Positions 1-10,297 of a stretch of 64,000 nucleotides of DNA are shown piece by piece. The translations under genes were made by a program, and so were the position numbers. The notes beneath the pieces were generated by a model. That model was not told where the DNA came from, ran no database searches, and worked only from the letters and a program-made list of their open reading frames with translations. Each line of letters opens with the position of its first letter. Within the stretch, counting starts at the first letter, position 1. The DNA is from Cotesia glomerata (lineage: Eukaryota; Arthropoda; Insecta; Hymenoptera; Braconidae): NCBI RefSeq assembly GCF_020080835.1, contig NC_058158.1:20422430-20486429 (forward strand), read 5' to 3'.

Positions 1-645
1 GGGCGTCCCCAAGGCATGGGAGTTGCCCGAAATGGCCCTGAGAGTCTCTTTTACAAACTAATTCTATTTATGAAAGCAAATCTAATCCAGTACAATAATC
101 CATTTGATGCAATACTTTTGATTCTATAACTGAGAGAGAGATGGGACAGCAACGAGAATGAGAGTCTTAGGAGACAATTAATCACGATGCAAGACAATTC
201 GGACTCGACATAGATTCGGACAGACTAAACGACTGACTGATTATAAGAGGCCGCTCCTCCTGAAGGTCCCAGGTTTATGTAACCTCGGTCGCGGATGCCG
301 CCAAACACCTGTATCACTGCGCGGAACTTGTATTATTCCGCGGTTGAACTCAGATTATTCCGCCCTGAGGAACTAGGTGGTTATTGTCAAGTTCCCTAGT
401 CAGCAGAAAATGGTATCAAGGCGCCGAAAGCGGTTCCCTGTGCTAGAGTACCTGTTCGCTCGGTTCCCATGAGAAAGCGTCTCCTCAGCAACACGTGCAA
501 GCAGCGATTCTCGGTAACCAGAGTCAGGCTAGAAATACAACGGAAATTCGGTGTCTAATTCAGGTGGGCAAGTTGGTTCATCGATTTAGAGAAAATATAT
601 ATAGAATATCATAATATTGACGGGAGGGTAGGCCCACCCGTCACA
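1..645 (-). mobile_element. Possible LTR of a Ty3-like retrotransposon, partial
   Basis: Read on the minus strand, this GC-richer block begins at 645 with TGTGACGGGTGGGCC, the TGTGACGGG type of start seen in many insect Ty3/gypsy LTRs, and runs off the window. Positions 619-642 form a 10-bp stem (9 of 10 pairs) with a 4-nt loop. No second LTR, primer-binding site or coding region is visible, so the call rests on the terminal motif and on composition unlike the AT-rich flank. Confidence 0.35.
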
Positions 646-949
646 AATACTATCAAAAAAATCTTCTATATTTATACACAGAAAGAACAGTTTCTTGGTT
701 CAAATACATTTTTTTTTTCTGAGTACTAATACATGTTATTTATTTATTGATAATAAAAGAAATGGTTTCATTATTCATGATGTCTAAAATTTCTCGATTT
801 TAATTAATAGTTTTATGCGGACATTTTGAAATTTTGAAAGAGTTCGGTGAAAATTTATGCGGACATTTTCAGAGATAATAAAAAAATTCATTGTTGCTTA
901 TTGATAAGAGAAAAAGAACTACATTTTAAAAATAAATAATAGTTGGAAA

Positions 950-1262
950 AAACTCAAAAACACGCTTTCGTAGAAAACTCAAGTAAAAAATAGAAAATAA
1001 ATTTGAAATAAGAATAGTGTAAATAAGAAAAAAATGTATTTTATTGTAAAAAAAAGCGTGGGGTACTTTTTAAGATTTTATCAAAATGATAATCATTCTA
1101 CTCACATCTGTCAATACAATATTTATAACTATTGATACTATGCACCCCACGCTTTTGCTACAATAACATACGTTTTTTCTTATTTACACTATTGTTCATT
1201 TCAATTTATTAAAATTTATTTTCTATTTTTTCGTTGAATTTTCTTTATAAGCGCGTTTTCTA
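950..1262. repeat. Inverted-repeat (fold-back) element, ~310 bp
   Basis: Two arms of roughly 120 bp (about 950-1080 and 1140-1262) are imperfect reverse complements around a ~60-bp loop. Both inner arm ends carry AGCGTGGGGT or its complement. No open frame. Looks like a MITE or fold-back transposon. No target-site duplication could be fixed. Confidence 0.6.
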
Positions 1263-1296
1263 GTTTTTTTTTTTTTAACTATTATTCATTCAATAA

Positions 1297-2302
1297 TTGT
1301 GAAAAGTATCACTAGCTTGATGAACAAAAAAAGTTTACATTAATCACCCTGTTCTGAAAAACAATAAACGGGCATATATACGTAGACAAAAAATAAGTAT
1401 GTGACATATATATACACTAGACGCAAGAATTAAGGGATAATAAAAATTCCATATTATTGGGTGATTTTCAACAGGCTGTAACTTGGAAGAAAATGTTTGA
1501 ATGGTATTCAACAAAAAAAGAAATTTTAGCCATAACTTTTGAGCTTTCGGATCTGATCATGAAAATTTTTTATAATAAACGGCTTTCAAGTAATCCTAAG
1601 ACAACTACCGAAGAAAATCATGGACAATTTTAGGATTCTCATTCATTTTTACAAAAAATAAATATTTTTGTCACAGTCCTTATTTTTCTAACTTACAAAA
1701 GTTCATCATTGAAAAGTCCCAAAAAGGAACAAAAAATATTTTTTTTTTCATTTTTTGTAGAAAAAAAAAAATTTTCGAAACATTGTTTTTTCTCATACTC
1801 TTTATAATGCTTTATTATAACTGGCAGTAAAAGATGGTGGTAAAAAAATTCAAGTAAAATTTTCGGTAATAACGAAGTATTGTGAAGAGAATGAGAAAAA
1901 AAAAGTTGAAAAAAAAAAGACATTTTTTTTTTGGGATTTTCAATCTTAACAAACGATTGTGTTTTATTGGAAAATGAATGAAAATCAAAAAATACTCGTG
2001 ATTTTTTTGGTAGTTATCTTAGGATTACTTCAAACTCGTATATTATAAAAATTTTTCATTGCCAGATCTAAATACTAGAACCTTCGAGCTAGTATTCGAC
2101 CATTTTCTTCCAACTATTACAGCCTGTTGAAAATGACCAAAAAATTTGGGATTAGTTTTGTATCCCTTCTTTTTTGTGATTAGTGTACATACGCCACATG
2201 ATCATTTTTTGCTCACGTATATGCCCGTAAATGGTTTTTCAGTACAGGTTGATTAATTTAAAATTTTTGATTCATCAAACTAGTGGCATTTCTTACAATC
2301 TT
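1297..2302. repeat. Large fold-back element, ~1 kb
   Basis: Arms of about 350 bp (1297-1660 and 1960-2302) are diverged reverse complements. Matching pieces include CAACAGGCTGTAA at 1471 against TTACAGCCTGTTG near 2120, and ACGGGCATATA against TATATGCCCGT. The centre is poly-A/T-rich without a credible gene. Consistent with an old palindromic non-autonomous DNA transposon. Confidence 0.6.
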
Positions 2303-2633
2303 CAAATATTTTTTTACCGAATCTGAGAAATAATTCAAAAAGCTACTTTAAAAACTGTCGTAAAAGAATTATTTAATTTCAGATAAGAACGAGAAATCAA
2401 AAAAATTTTCAGAAACACTTTTTATATCTGAAAAACAAAAAACTTGCCAGCCTATATGCACGCATATTATTTCAGTGTGGGAGAAGGTGTCGAATACATA
2501 AGCATGGTCGATTCGGTGTGGAATATTCCGTTCATGTCATTAATTGAACGTATCCTAAGATTGGTGATCCGTTACTCCTTGTCTTTCTGGAAAATATAAA
2601 ATATTATCAGTGAGTTTTTTTAAAAAAGGTGTA

Positions 2634-2787
2634 TTAATTAATGTAAGAGCCCCAGTAGCTGCTCAGGAATCAGTACATCCTCACTCCATGTATTTGTACA
2701 TCTATATTCGTGAATATAGATATACAAATACATGGAGTAAGCAAGTACTGGTTCCTGAGCAGGTAATGAGGGTTTTACATTAATTAA
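2634..2787. repeat. Near-perfect 154-bp palindromic MITE
   Basis: The unit is bounded by TTAATTAA on both sides (2634-2641, 2780-2787). Its arms pair almost throughout: TGTAAGAGCCCCAG against its near-complement at the right end, and ACTCCATGTATTTGTA against TACAAATACATGGAGT. The loop is a few bases at about 2710. It would transcribe into one long hairpin. TTAA flanks would suit a piggyBac-type MITE, but the flank is itself palindromic, so the duplication is not proven. Confidence 0.65.
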
Positions 2788-2811
2788 TTTTTAATTTATT
2801 TACTTATTTAT

Positions 2812-2945
2812 GTCGCAAAGCTGACAAAATTTTGCGTGTCGCAAAGCTGACAAAATTTTGCGTGTCGCAAAGCTGACAAAATTTTGCATGTCGGAAAGCT
2901 GACAAATTATTACATGTCGCTAGGCTGACAAATTTCTGCCCAAAC
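2812..2945. repeat. 26-bp tandem array
   Basis: About five copies of a 26-bp unit starting GTCGCAAAGCTGACAAAATT. The first three are nearly identical and the last two are diverged. Two further degenerate units lie at 3251-3300, so the array was probably longer or was split. Confidence 0.8.
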
Positions 2946-3300
2946 CAAATGAAGAAAATGGAAAAAATACAGTTTATACTGTAACTTAATGGTACGAATG
3001 ATGCTACGAAAGAAAAACTAGGAAATTTCAAGTTTCAGGAATACATTTTTTCATAAGAATACATTAAAAAAATTTTTAATACAAACGTTGATTCTTCCAG
3101 TTTTATTTGAAATGTGCCACTTATTACTACACTGAAAAATAATTTGACTCAGTTCAAGAGATATCTCTTTGCCTCAAGAAAACTACTTTGAAAAAAAAAA
3201 GTTTCATCTTGATATAAATTTTAATTTTTCCATTTTTCTTTTTTCCGAGCATGTCGCAAAGCAGACAAATTTTCACAAGTCGCAAGGCTGAGAAGTTATT

Positions 3301-3819
3301 TAAGCAATAGAGCTGACCATTTAAATAGTCAAAAAATTCTGCAACTAGCAAATATTGGAAAGTTTATTCGTAAGATGCCCACCTCCGCCCTCTTACCACC
3401 ACTTTGAAAGTTTCAATAATTTAAGTCTGGGTTTAATTTGTTCGGAAGACACAGTTTTTAATAGATTTCGTAAAAATATTGCATTTGTCTACATGCAAAA
3501 ATTTATGAAAAATTTATTATTTTTCCGACTCAGCTCGTCGATCTGATTCTGAAAATACCATGAATAATAAATATTTATATGACAGAACACGGCTTGTCAT
3601 GATAATAGTGTCTTCAATTTATAATTAATCTCTTTTAAACTGAAAATTCTTATTTTACAGCTAAATACCAAAGTCAAAATTAAATAGAGCTTAATCAGTA
3701 TCATAGTTGTTGAATTTTCGAAATCACCAAAATTTAAATCTTAATATTTTATTTCTTCAATAACTTTTAAATGTTACTATTTATCAAGTTTCTGTTCCAA
3801 ACCGTTTATACAACTCAAA
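3301..3819. other. AT-rich spacer
   Basis: Nothing convincing on either strand. Short open frames here have no recognisable motif. Confidence 0.5.
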
Positions 3820-4374
3820 TCATTCGAAATGCATGTACGGAATATTTTTTCCAAAGTCATTCTGAATGTTAGCAATACTGTAATTGTTATTTTTGCAATG
3901 AGCTGCATAAAAATGGATACTGTTAGTATTAAAAACTGTCAATAAGTTTGACGAGTTAGTTTTAGTGTCATCATCGGGACCTGATTCAATGATTGAGGCA
4001 ATTTTCGAATTAATTACAGTAAATGTAATCAATTTCATTTCTAAAGCCTGACTGATTGCAATCATCGAGCCTTCATGAGCCCAAATTCCTTCAGCAGCTA
4101 CCATCCTAATAAAATCTTTTATTTCTGGATTTGGTAACGGCTAACCATTGACCTCAGTGACGACTGCAATGGTATTTGCTTTACATAATACCGCGTAATA
4201 ATGTCTGTAGTTAAGAATGTGATTAATCATAAAAAGCTTAACTTCTGGGTATTGGATTTCATCGCTTAGCCATAGTTTCGCAATAGAACGATAAAAACAA
4301 TTACCATCCCCAATAATGTCATGGATATTAAAAATATCAAGGCATTCTTTCGGAATTAAATCTAAGTCAAATTC
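3820..4374 (-). pseudogene. OTU cysteine protease domain 2
   Basis: A second, diverged OTU domain begins after another frameshift at ~4372. It reads FNIHDIIGDGNCFYRSIAKL with D-G-N-C, runs through a TAG at 4141-4143, and continues with MVAAEGIWAHEGSMIAIS and NSIHFYAAHCKN carrying the histidine. The end is at 3820-3822. The two OTU copies share only family-level similarity, so the duplication is old. Too divergent to tell whether it had the same substrate. Confidence 0.6.
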
Positions 4375-5287
4375 TTATTATCATCATCATTAGATAAGCT
4401 TGATTTATTATCTACTTTGATGTTTTGCATGTAGCCACAGAGAAGATAAATAAGTTGATGATTGTCATCAAAAATTTTTTCAATTTGTTGTAGACTTTTT
4501 TTACTGTCATATATTTTCTTCAGAATCTCAGAAATTTTATTATGAAATTTATTGCAATAATGAGTTAGAATTTCATCAACTTTCACCATATTGATTTTTT
4601 TATTATTCCAAATTTGCACATCGAATTTACAAGAATCCGATTTTCTGCGAGCTGCAATAAAATGACATTGTATTTCATTTACTAACGTCACAGGGATTGT
4701 CGATCGTGCAATAGAAGGTGAATACTTGAGAATATTAATCAGATCATGAGTTGATTTATCAACGCCAACAACGATTATATTAATTTTTAATGCACTACGT
4801 AAAACATAGAGAGAACCATGATCGCCCCACTTTCTTTCTCGTGCAATTTTGCGTAGAAAGTCATCGACAGTTGAAAAGTTTGAATCGTTGTTTTTTACAC
4901 ATTCAGAAACAGGAATACCATTATAATAAATAATCGGTTCGTATTTAACCTTATTGCATAAAACATTATTAATTATATATATTTTTATGTCAATATATTT
5001 TTCTTGGTCACATAGAATAACATCAGCGATTGATCGGAACAAACAATTGCCATCTGCGAGAACATTTACCAAAGAGGAATTATTATTAAGTGTATGGTTT
5101 ATATGAGCATTATTAGCAGTCAAGTTAGCAGTTTTTAATGGATATTTTGATAAATTCAAGTCAATAGGATAATTGAAACTATCTGTGACAACATTTTGGA
5201 TAGAATTTTCAATATTATTGCAAATTGTAGAAATGATCTCACTTTCTTCCTGCCAAATCATTTCTATCTCTTTAAGATTTGTGCTTT
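4362..5287 (-). pseudogene. OTU cysteine protease domain 1
   Basis: Follows the nuclease after a one-base frameshift near 5285 (TESTNLKEIEMIWQEES links the two). The OTU core is clear: VLADGNCLFRSIADVI with the nucleophilic cysteine in D-G-N-C, then RKWGDHGSLYVLRSALKINI, then NEIQCHFIAARRK with the catalytic histidine. A lysine/asparagine-rich tail of ~70 residues follows. OTU domains cleave ubiquitin or ubiquitin-like chains. As residues stand, the catalytic Cys and His are both kept. The ATG at 5261 is internal and not a natural start. Confidence 0.75.
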
Positions 5288-5290
5288 CAG

Positions 5291-6271
5291 TTATGTCAAA
5301 CAGTTATGGAGTTTTTTAATCAACGTGGAAGACGTTTCTACGATTTTTTCTTCCAAATTTTCATTAACTGTTGAATTTACTTGAGTTTCACTTTCTTTCG
5401 CAGCTCTAGCTTTTTTTTGGGCTTTAAGAATGAAAGTCGGTTCACGAATTTTCATATTGCGATTTTTTCGACTGTCAATGATTTCTGGAAGTACGCATTC
5501 TTTATAAAATCGAATGAGTTGCGGTTCCATTTTCGTTTTCCAAAAATGATCGTCTCTTTCAATGATTTCGTACCTTACGCCTTTTGGGGTTTATACATTA
5601 TAATAGCAATACCGTCTATCTGTGATATGCAACTGCACTTGTACTTGATAATAATAATCGTGTGTTTTTTTCAAGTTACCTGTATTTAAATCAAAAATTT
5701 TGGTCATAGGTGGCTTTTTCAATTCTAGTGCTTCATTAGGTGATATATGTTTTATGGATTCTAAGCATTTAACTTCAACAATTGATTCTTCACCAATAAG
5801 ACCATCTGGCGTGGCACCTAAGAATTCAATGTCTTTGTCGATGAAAAGACCACAGGGTTTAATTTCATCTGGTTCCATTTTAAGTTCTTTTGCCAAATCT
5901 TTCAAAGCTGTTTTTTCAAATTCACGGCCAAATTGTATTGAACTAACATTAATTACTGTTAGATAGACAATTTTGGTTACCAACGATGACCATGAAGTTG
6001 TTTCTCTTCGACGGCAAACCGATCCAAAATTGGACGCAGTAATTATATCCCTACGATATTGATGCCAATTCGGTGAATTAGCTTGATCTATTGTTTCATT
6101 CATAATTTCATCGCGTTTTTTCTGTCGGTCTTTTAATTTCTGAAAGTGTTCTTCTTTTTTTTGATTATATTCAAACAAAGGCATGTCTTCTTCTTCGACT
6201 TTACCGTATGATTTATCAGCGCCGAAAAATCGCCGATACGACCTACCTTTATTTTTTCGGGACTTTTCAGT
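5291..6271 (-). pseudogene. YqaJ / lambda-exonuclease-like nuclease domain
   Basis: Codes for a PD-(D/E)XK fold nuclease of the YqaJ viral-recombinase group. Visible signatures are NWHQYRRDIITASNFGSVC, IQFGREFEKTALKDL, FLGATPDGLIG with the catalytic aspartate, SIVEVKCLES with the E-x-K pair, and YYYQVQVQLHITDRRYC. The TAA at 5591-5593 is followed in frame by TPKGVRYEIIERDD and WKTKMEPQLIRFYKECVLPE, the usual tail of insect YqaJ proteins. The active-site residues are intact even though the frame is broken. Such domains resect double-stranded DNA 5'-3'. Inside a transposon gene it might process ends, which is inference. Confidence 0.75.
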
Positions 6272-6730
6272 TCAAAGTACCTGAGCTTGTTTGCTTTGCT
6301 CTAACTTCGTTACTTCTGATGGGACTTCCAAACTCATGTATTGATGAATTTTCGTTCCAACTTCTTGAGTATCTGACTGGATTACAGCAACGGATACTCT
6401 CAAATTAAATGCATTACGCTGACTGTAATTGATACGTCTTCCTCCCAATGTTTTGTTTGCTATGGAGTTTAACCCTTCATTTTTATTCGTTGTAACGTTA
6501 TCTAACAAACTGTCCGCATGTTTAGACAACCTTGAAATGATTTGAATAATTATCGGATAGATCCCAAAGATTTCCAAACTTGCGATGACATTTTCTTTAA
6601 TTTTTTGACAATCACTAGCAATTTCATCAGGACATTTACTATGGTCACCAAAGAAAAGTTTTGGCATATTCGTGAGAATATCACCCAGTTGCTTAATTTG
6701 TTCTGCTCGATCATTATTTATTCTCTATGA
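6272..6730 (-). pseudogene. Mutator-like transposase, C-terminal part
   Basis: After a frameshift near 6720 the protein resumes with a helical stretch (EQIKQLGDILTNMPKLFFGDH), then NKNEGLNSIANKTLGGRRINYS, a conserved end segment of this transposase group. The stop at 6272-6274 is in frame with the following nuclease piece, with 30 codons between it and the ATG at 6184. The transposase and nuclease were therefore one polypeptide. The ancestral frame included a short basic linker here. Confidence 0.65.
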
Positions 6731-6752
6731 TATCTTTTACATTCTTTTCTAC

Positions 6753-7343
6753 CTATTTCCGCATTTTTCGAGCGCTTTCTTTGACACATTGACGTAAAAT
6801 CGTAATATTCATTACTGTTGAAGCAGGAATCTTTATCGTTGAAGCATTCACTATGTGATTACAGAAATTACGAAAAAAATGATTTTTGCACTCTATTTTC
6901 TGAACTTCAATATCATATTCCTTGTAAGGATTATTATTCACGATAGACTGGTGGAGATTACTATCACCGTCTCCCACAAAACATTTATAAATTAATCCGT
7001 GTGATTCAACACTACTTTTAAAACCTTCGAGAATTATATCTGCTTCCATACTTGTAGATGTTTCGTTACGAGCATAATTTTTATAACATTTATGCAGAGC
7101 TGGATCTTTTTTATTTCTCGAAGCAACAGCGCAAACTGAACAGTATTTATTTCTTTTTCCGCAAAAAAGTACCCTTCTTGTGCGTGAGCTAATAATTGTA
7201 GCGAAACCAGATAGCGCATCATACCTTCCATTCTTATATGATCATTTAGACCAAGCTCCATCGCCTATAACAGTAATATAAGGAATTTTGGTACCATTGT
7301 GGATGATAAAATCATTTGCTTCTATTGCTAACTGCTTTTCCAT
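6753..7343 (-). pseudogene. Mutator-like transposase, catalytic core
   Basis: Same frame as the upstream piece, after the TAA at 7344. It reads IPYITVIGDGAWSK, then a TGA (7242-7244) where the family usually has arginine, then SYKNGRYDALSG and an NKYCSVC cysteine motif. Next come STSMEADIILEGF, CFVGDGDS and KIECKNHFFRNFCN. The GDGAW and VGDGDS motifs supply the first two acidic residues expected of a DDE-type transposase. The overlapping open frame at 7034-7261 is an out-of-frame shadow. Terminates at TAG 6753-6755, after which the frame continues for about 12 codons. Confidence 0.7.
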
Positions 7344-8249
7344 TTATGCAGCTTCATCCATTTCTTTTTGTGATATCCCAAGAATTGAATTTTCAATCTT
7401 ATCACGATACTTTCGATATGTTTTGTCTGTCATGACATGAATATTCGTAGTCGCAAGCTGTTCTTTTAAATTCGTATAACCTATACCACTTATCAAGGTA
7501 CCTAATACAGCACTTTCATTTAAGGACATGGAATATACCGACTTTTGTGATTTGGACCAAATACTTGCAGTCTTAAAACATTTTTTGCATTGCCAAAACA
7601 TTTGAGTCAATAATGCACGATCAGTACAGCGTAACAATTGGAGATCACGAAAAAGACCCTGACATGATCCCGCATGATTATCATCAAAGGCTTCATGTAA
7701 TTCATGCTCAATCCAAGGAAAATCTAAAATCCGTCTGGTTGTGATATGTTCTTTGTAGTAAGGCTCATTTTCAGTTTGTTTAATCATGCTTTTATTACTA
7801 TCGTGATTAGTATCAGAAAAATGATTTTTGTTGTCACTAGACTTACAATACGTATGATCGAAGTTACTTGAACGTTTTTGCATTTTACATGAATGAGTCA
7901 CTATGTTTTCAACTTGAACAGTTATATCTTTTTCCGAGCAATCTTCACTTGCTGATCGTACCATGTTGTCAAAATATTGCGTGTTATCCAACTCTTCAGA
8001 CATCATTTCATAGCGAGTAAACGCTTGAAGCGGTTCTTCTTTCCTGCTCGGAGTTTTACCACAAATTATGGCTTCATTATCAGTATTATTAACAGTATCA
8101 CGACTGACCTCCTTACTGTTAATGAGTAAAGTATCTGCGATATTTTCATTAACCTTCTCGTCAATTTCAACCTCCTTCACCTCTTCTTCATCCTCAGCTT
8201 CCGTCATCTTCTCATCTGCGGCATCCTTGACGGCCTCCTTCACCCTCAT
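7344..8249 (-). pseudogene. Mutator-like transposase, N-terminal part
   Basis: 301 codons from an ATG at 8249. The first ~60 residues are acidic and low-complexity (runs of E and D). Residues ~170-300 contain RRILDFPWIEHELHEAF, then a CKKC pair (QCKKCFKTA), then an N-E-S-AVLGTLISGIGYTNL segment and a TDKTYRKY motif. This succession is characteristic of the arthropod Mutator-like transposase domain (recognised by eye). A possible acceptor (TTCTTAG) sits just upstream of the ATG, so a 5' leader intron is possible. Ends in a TAA that interrupts the domain. Confidence 0.65.
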
Positions 8250-8990
8250 TTGTCGACTAAGAAAAATTATTAATATCCGACATGTTATAAAAAATAGTAT
8301 GTCGAAAAACTTGAAGAAATAGTATCGGGTGTTAGATACTGATTGCTAACGGCAATTGGGTTGAAAATTAATTTCATAGTCCTGCGTTGATTCTATATAA
8401 TTTCGTTGTACGTATAGACGAAATGAAATTTTTCCTACATATTATTGTAAATAATACACGGCTATCGTTGAACAGGTGGTTGATTTTAAACATTTATCAG
8501 TAAGTGTGATGTTATGTCGAAAGTAAAGCCGAATTTGCACCCTGACTACAAAATATCAAAGTTTACGCTCTTGCTTTAAGGACTTTGCCAAATTATAAGC
8601 GAGGATACACTTCCGGCCCTCGTTGTATTTCGACGATTTTATTTTGATTTTTTTTTTTTTTTTGTCGGCCTGGCTAACGACCAATAGACCAGGATCACAA
8701 GATTATTCTATTTAAGAATAATTTAAAACTAAAGTAAATTTAATCAATCGAGTAGAATTAATATCCATGTGAGGTAAAATTATTAAAATATTATGGATAC
8801 ATAGGGTGGAAATACCGGTCTTGGCCATCTTAGGACCATTTTTGGCCACTTGATATTTCTGTTAATTTGTAAAAAATTTAACTATTTAACTAGAATTTTT
8901 ATAGAATTTATCAATTAGGACATTTATACGAATTTAATTTATAAATTATTCTGCTTATTAAGTATTTATATGATAAATTTATATGATAAA
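8250..8990. other. AT-rich spacer upstream of the Mutator-like gene
   Basis: Should contain the 5' end of the 3.8-8.2 kb element. I could not identify a terminal inverted repeat. A poly-T run lies at 8641-8665. No gene seen. Confidence 0.4.
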
Positions 8991-10215
8991 ATATTTATCA
9001 CGTATCAAACTGAGGCAGTGCTCATCACCAGCAGAAAAACGGTAGAAACCATCAAGTTGAGAGTCGGAGAACAAGAAATCACATCACAACCATTTATCCG
9101 TTATCTGGGAGTGATGCTGGATGCACGACTCAACTTCAAACAGCAGGTGGAACATGTCAGTGCCGGTGGAACATGTCAGTGCCAAAGCGTCAGTAGTGAG
9201 GGCTAGTCTCGCACGGCTGATGCCTAACATCGGAGGCCCAATGCAGAGCAGGAGGCTACTATTGTCATCAGTAGTCACATAAGTGCTCACTTACGGAATA
9301 TCCATTTGGGCTGATGAGCACTGGGAACCCAAGAATCATGGAGAAAAGCTGGACCAATATACCGACTGAGTGCCCTACGAGTAGCTAGTGCCTTCCGCAC
9401 TATATCAGAAGAAGCAGTGTGCGTCGTTGCTGGAACCCTACCTCTTAGAGTTCTAGCAGAGGAAAGACGGGGCCCTTTACCAACGAAAAAGGTCAACTGC
9501 ACTGAGCCCGGAAGAACTTAGAATTGAAGAACGGCAGAAGAGCATAGGCCGATGGCAACTACAATGGGATGCTGCAGAGAAGGGTAGGTGGACGCACCGT
9601 CTCATACCTCGGGTCGACATTTGGCTTAACCGGAATCACGGTGAGGTCAATTACTATCTTACGCAGATGTTGTCGGGACATAGGTGTTTTCGAGAGTATC
9701 TACACCGCTTCAAGCACGATGACTCTTCGGAGTGCCCGTCCTGCCAGGGAGCTGCTGAAGACGCGGAGCACGTCTTCTTTGTATGTCCTCGTTTCGATCC
9801 ACAGCGTGAAGAACTGGAGAGGATCCTGAACCAGAGAATGCAACCAGATTCACTAGTAGAAGCAATGTTGTCATCAGAAGCTGCCTGGAATGCTACCAAC
9901 ACGTTTGCAACAGAAGTCCTTAAAGACTTGCGTTCCACCGAAAGAAAAAGAGCAAATAGCAGAAGATAGAAGGAAGATAGTTAACACCTTAGCCACCAGA
10001 AGGAAGAGCAGTAGCCAGATCCTCCCTTCACGAAGTAATGCCTGACGGCGTTTTCCATGAGGGATTAGAGGAAAGAAGGAAAAGGGGTTTAGGGTTAGGG
10101 GTTTAGTGGGTAGGGGCGTTAGTATCGAGTTAGTATGACGCTGCGTCGAGTCGCCACATATCCAGGCCAAACAGCTATGCCTAGAATCCGTAAAAAGGAT
10201 TCCCCCCCCTACAAA

Positions 10216-10218
<3 letters not shown>
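8991..10218 (+). mobile_element. R1-like LINE, truncated 3' part
   Basis: Encodes the end of a non-LTR reverse transcriptase and the region downstream of it in several frames. The pieces are TEAVLITSRKTVETIKLRVG and FIRYLGVMLDARLNFKQQ at 9010-9140, LTYGISIWADALGTQESW and YRLSALRVASAFRTISEEAV to ~9460, and GRWTHRLIPRVDIWLNRNHG to ~9650. Then come GEVNYYLTQMLSGHRCFREY and the zinc-knuckle-like CPSCQGAAEDAEHVFFVC, ending in a stop at 9967-9969. No RNase H follows, as in R1-clade elements. The 5' end (endonuclease and YADD region) is missing. At 9146-9183 a 19-bp stretch is duplicated in tandem and shifts the frame. A ~250-bp 3' UTR precedes the (AC)n run. Confidence 0.75.
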
Positions 10219-10281
<63 letters not shown>

Positions 10282-10297
10282 TACATACATACATACA
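10219..10297. repeat. (AC)n then (ATAC)n microsatellite
   Basis: About 29 AC units followed by five ATAC units. Protein-like reading in either strand (TH or CV repeats) is an artefact. Confidence 0.95.

Larger units (their letters stand above)
3820..8249 (-). mobile_element. Remnant of a transposon gene: Mutator-like transposase, YqaJ nuclease, two OTU domains
   Basis: One long minus-strand coding region, roughly 1,470 codons, can be followed from 8249 to 3820 across breaks. In-frame stops lie at 7344-7346 (TAA), 7242-7244 (TGA), 6753-6755 (TAG), 6272-6274 (TGA), 5591-5593 (TAA) and 4141-4143 (TAG). Frameshifts lie near 6720, 5285 and 4372. Domain order is acidic leader, Mutator-like transposase, lambda-exonuclease/YqaJ-like domain, OTU domain, second OTU domain. 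Because coding similarity continues in frame past most stops, I infer one ancestral gene and not a cluster. Terminal inverted repeats were not found. The element is dead here. The pieces are listed separately. Confidence 0.75.

Noticed and set aside
7034..7261. 75-codon minus-strand open frame
   Set aside because: Out of frame. The true transposase frame runs through the same bases with a TGA at 7242.
10084..10110. TTTAGGGTTAGGGG, telomere-like
   Set aside because: Only two imperfect units inside the LINE 3' region.
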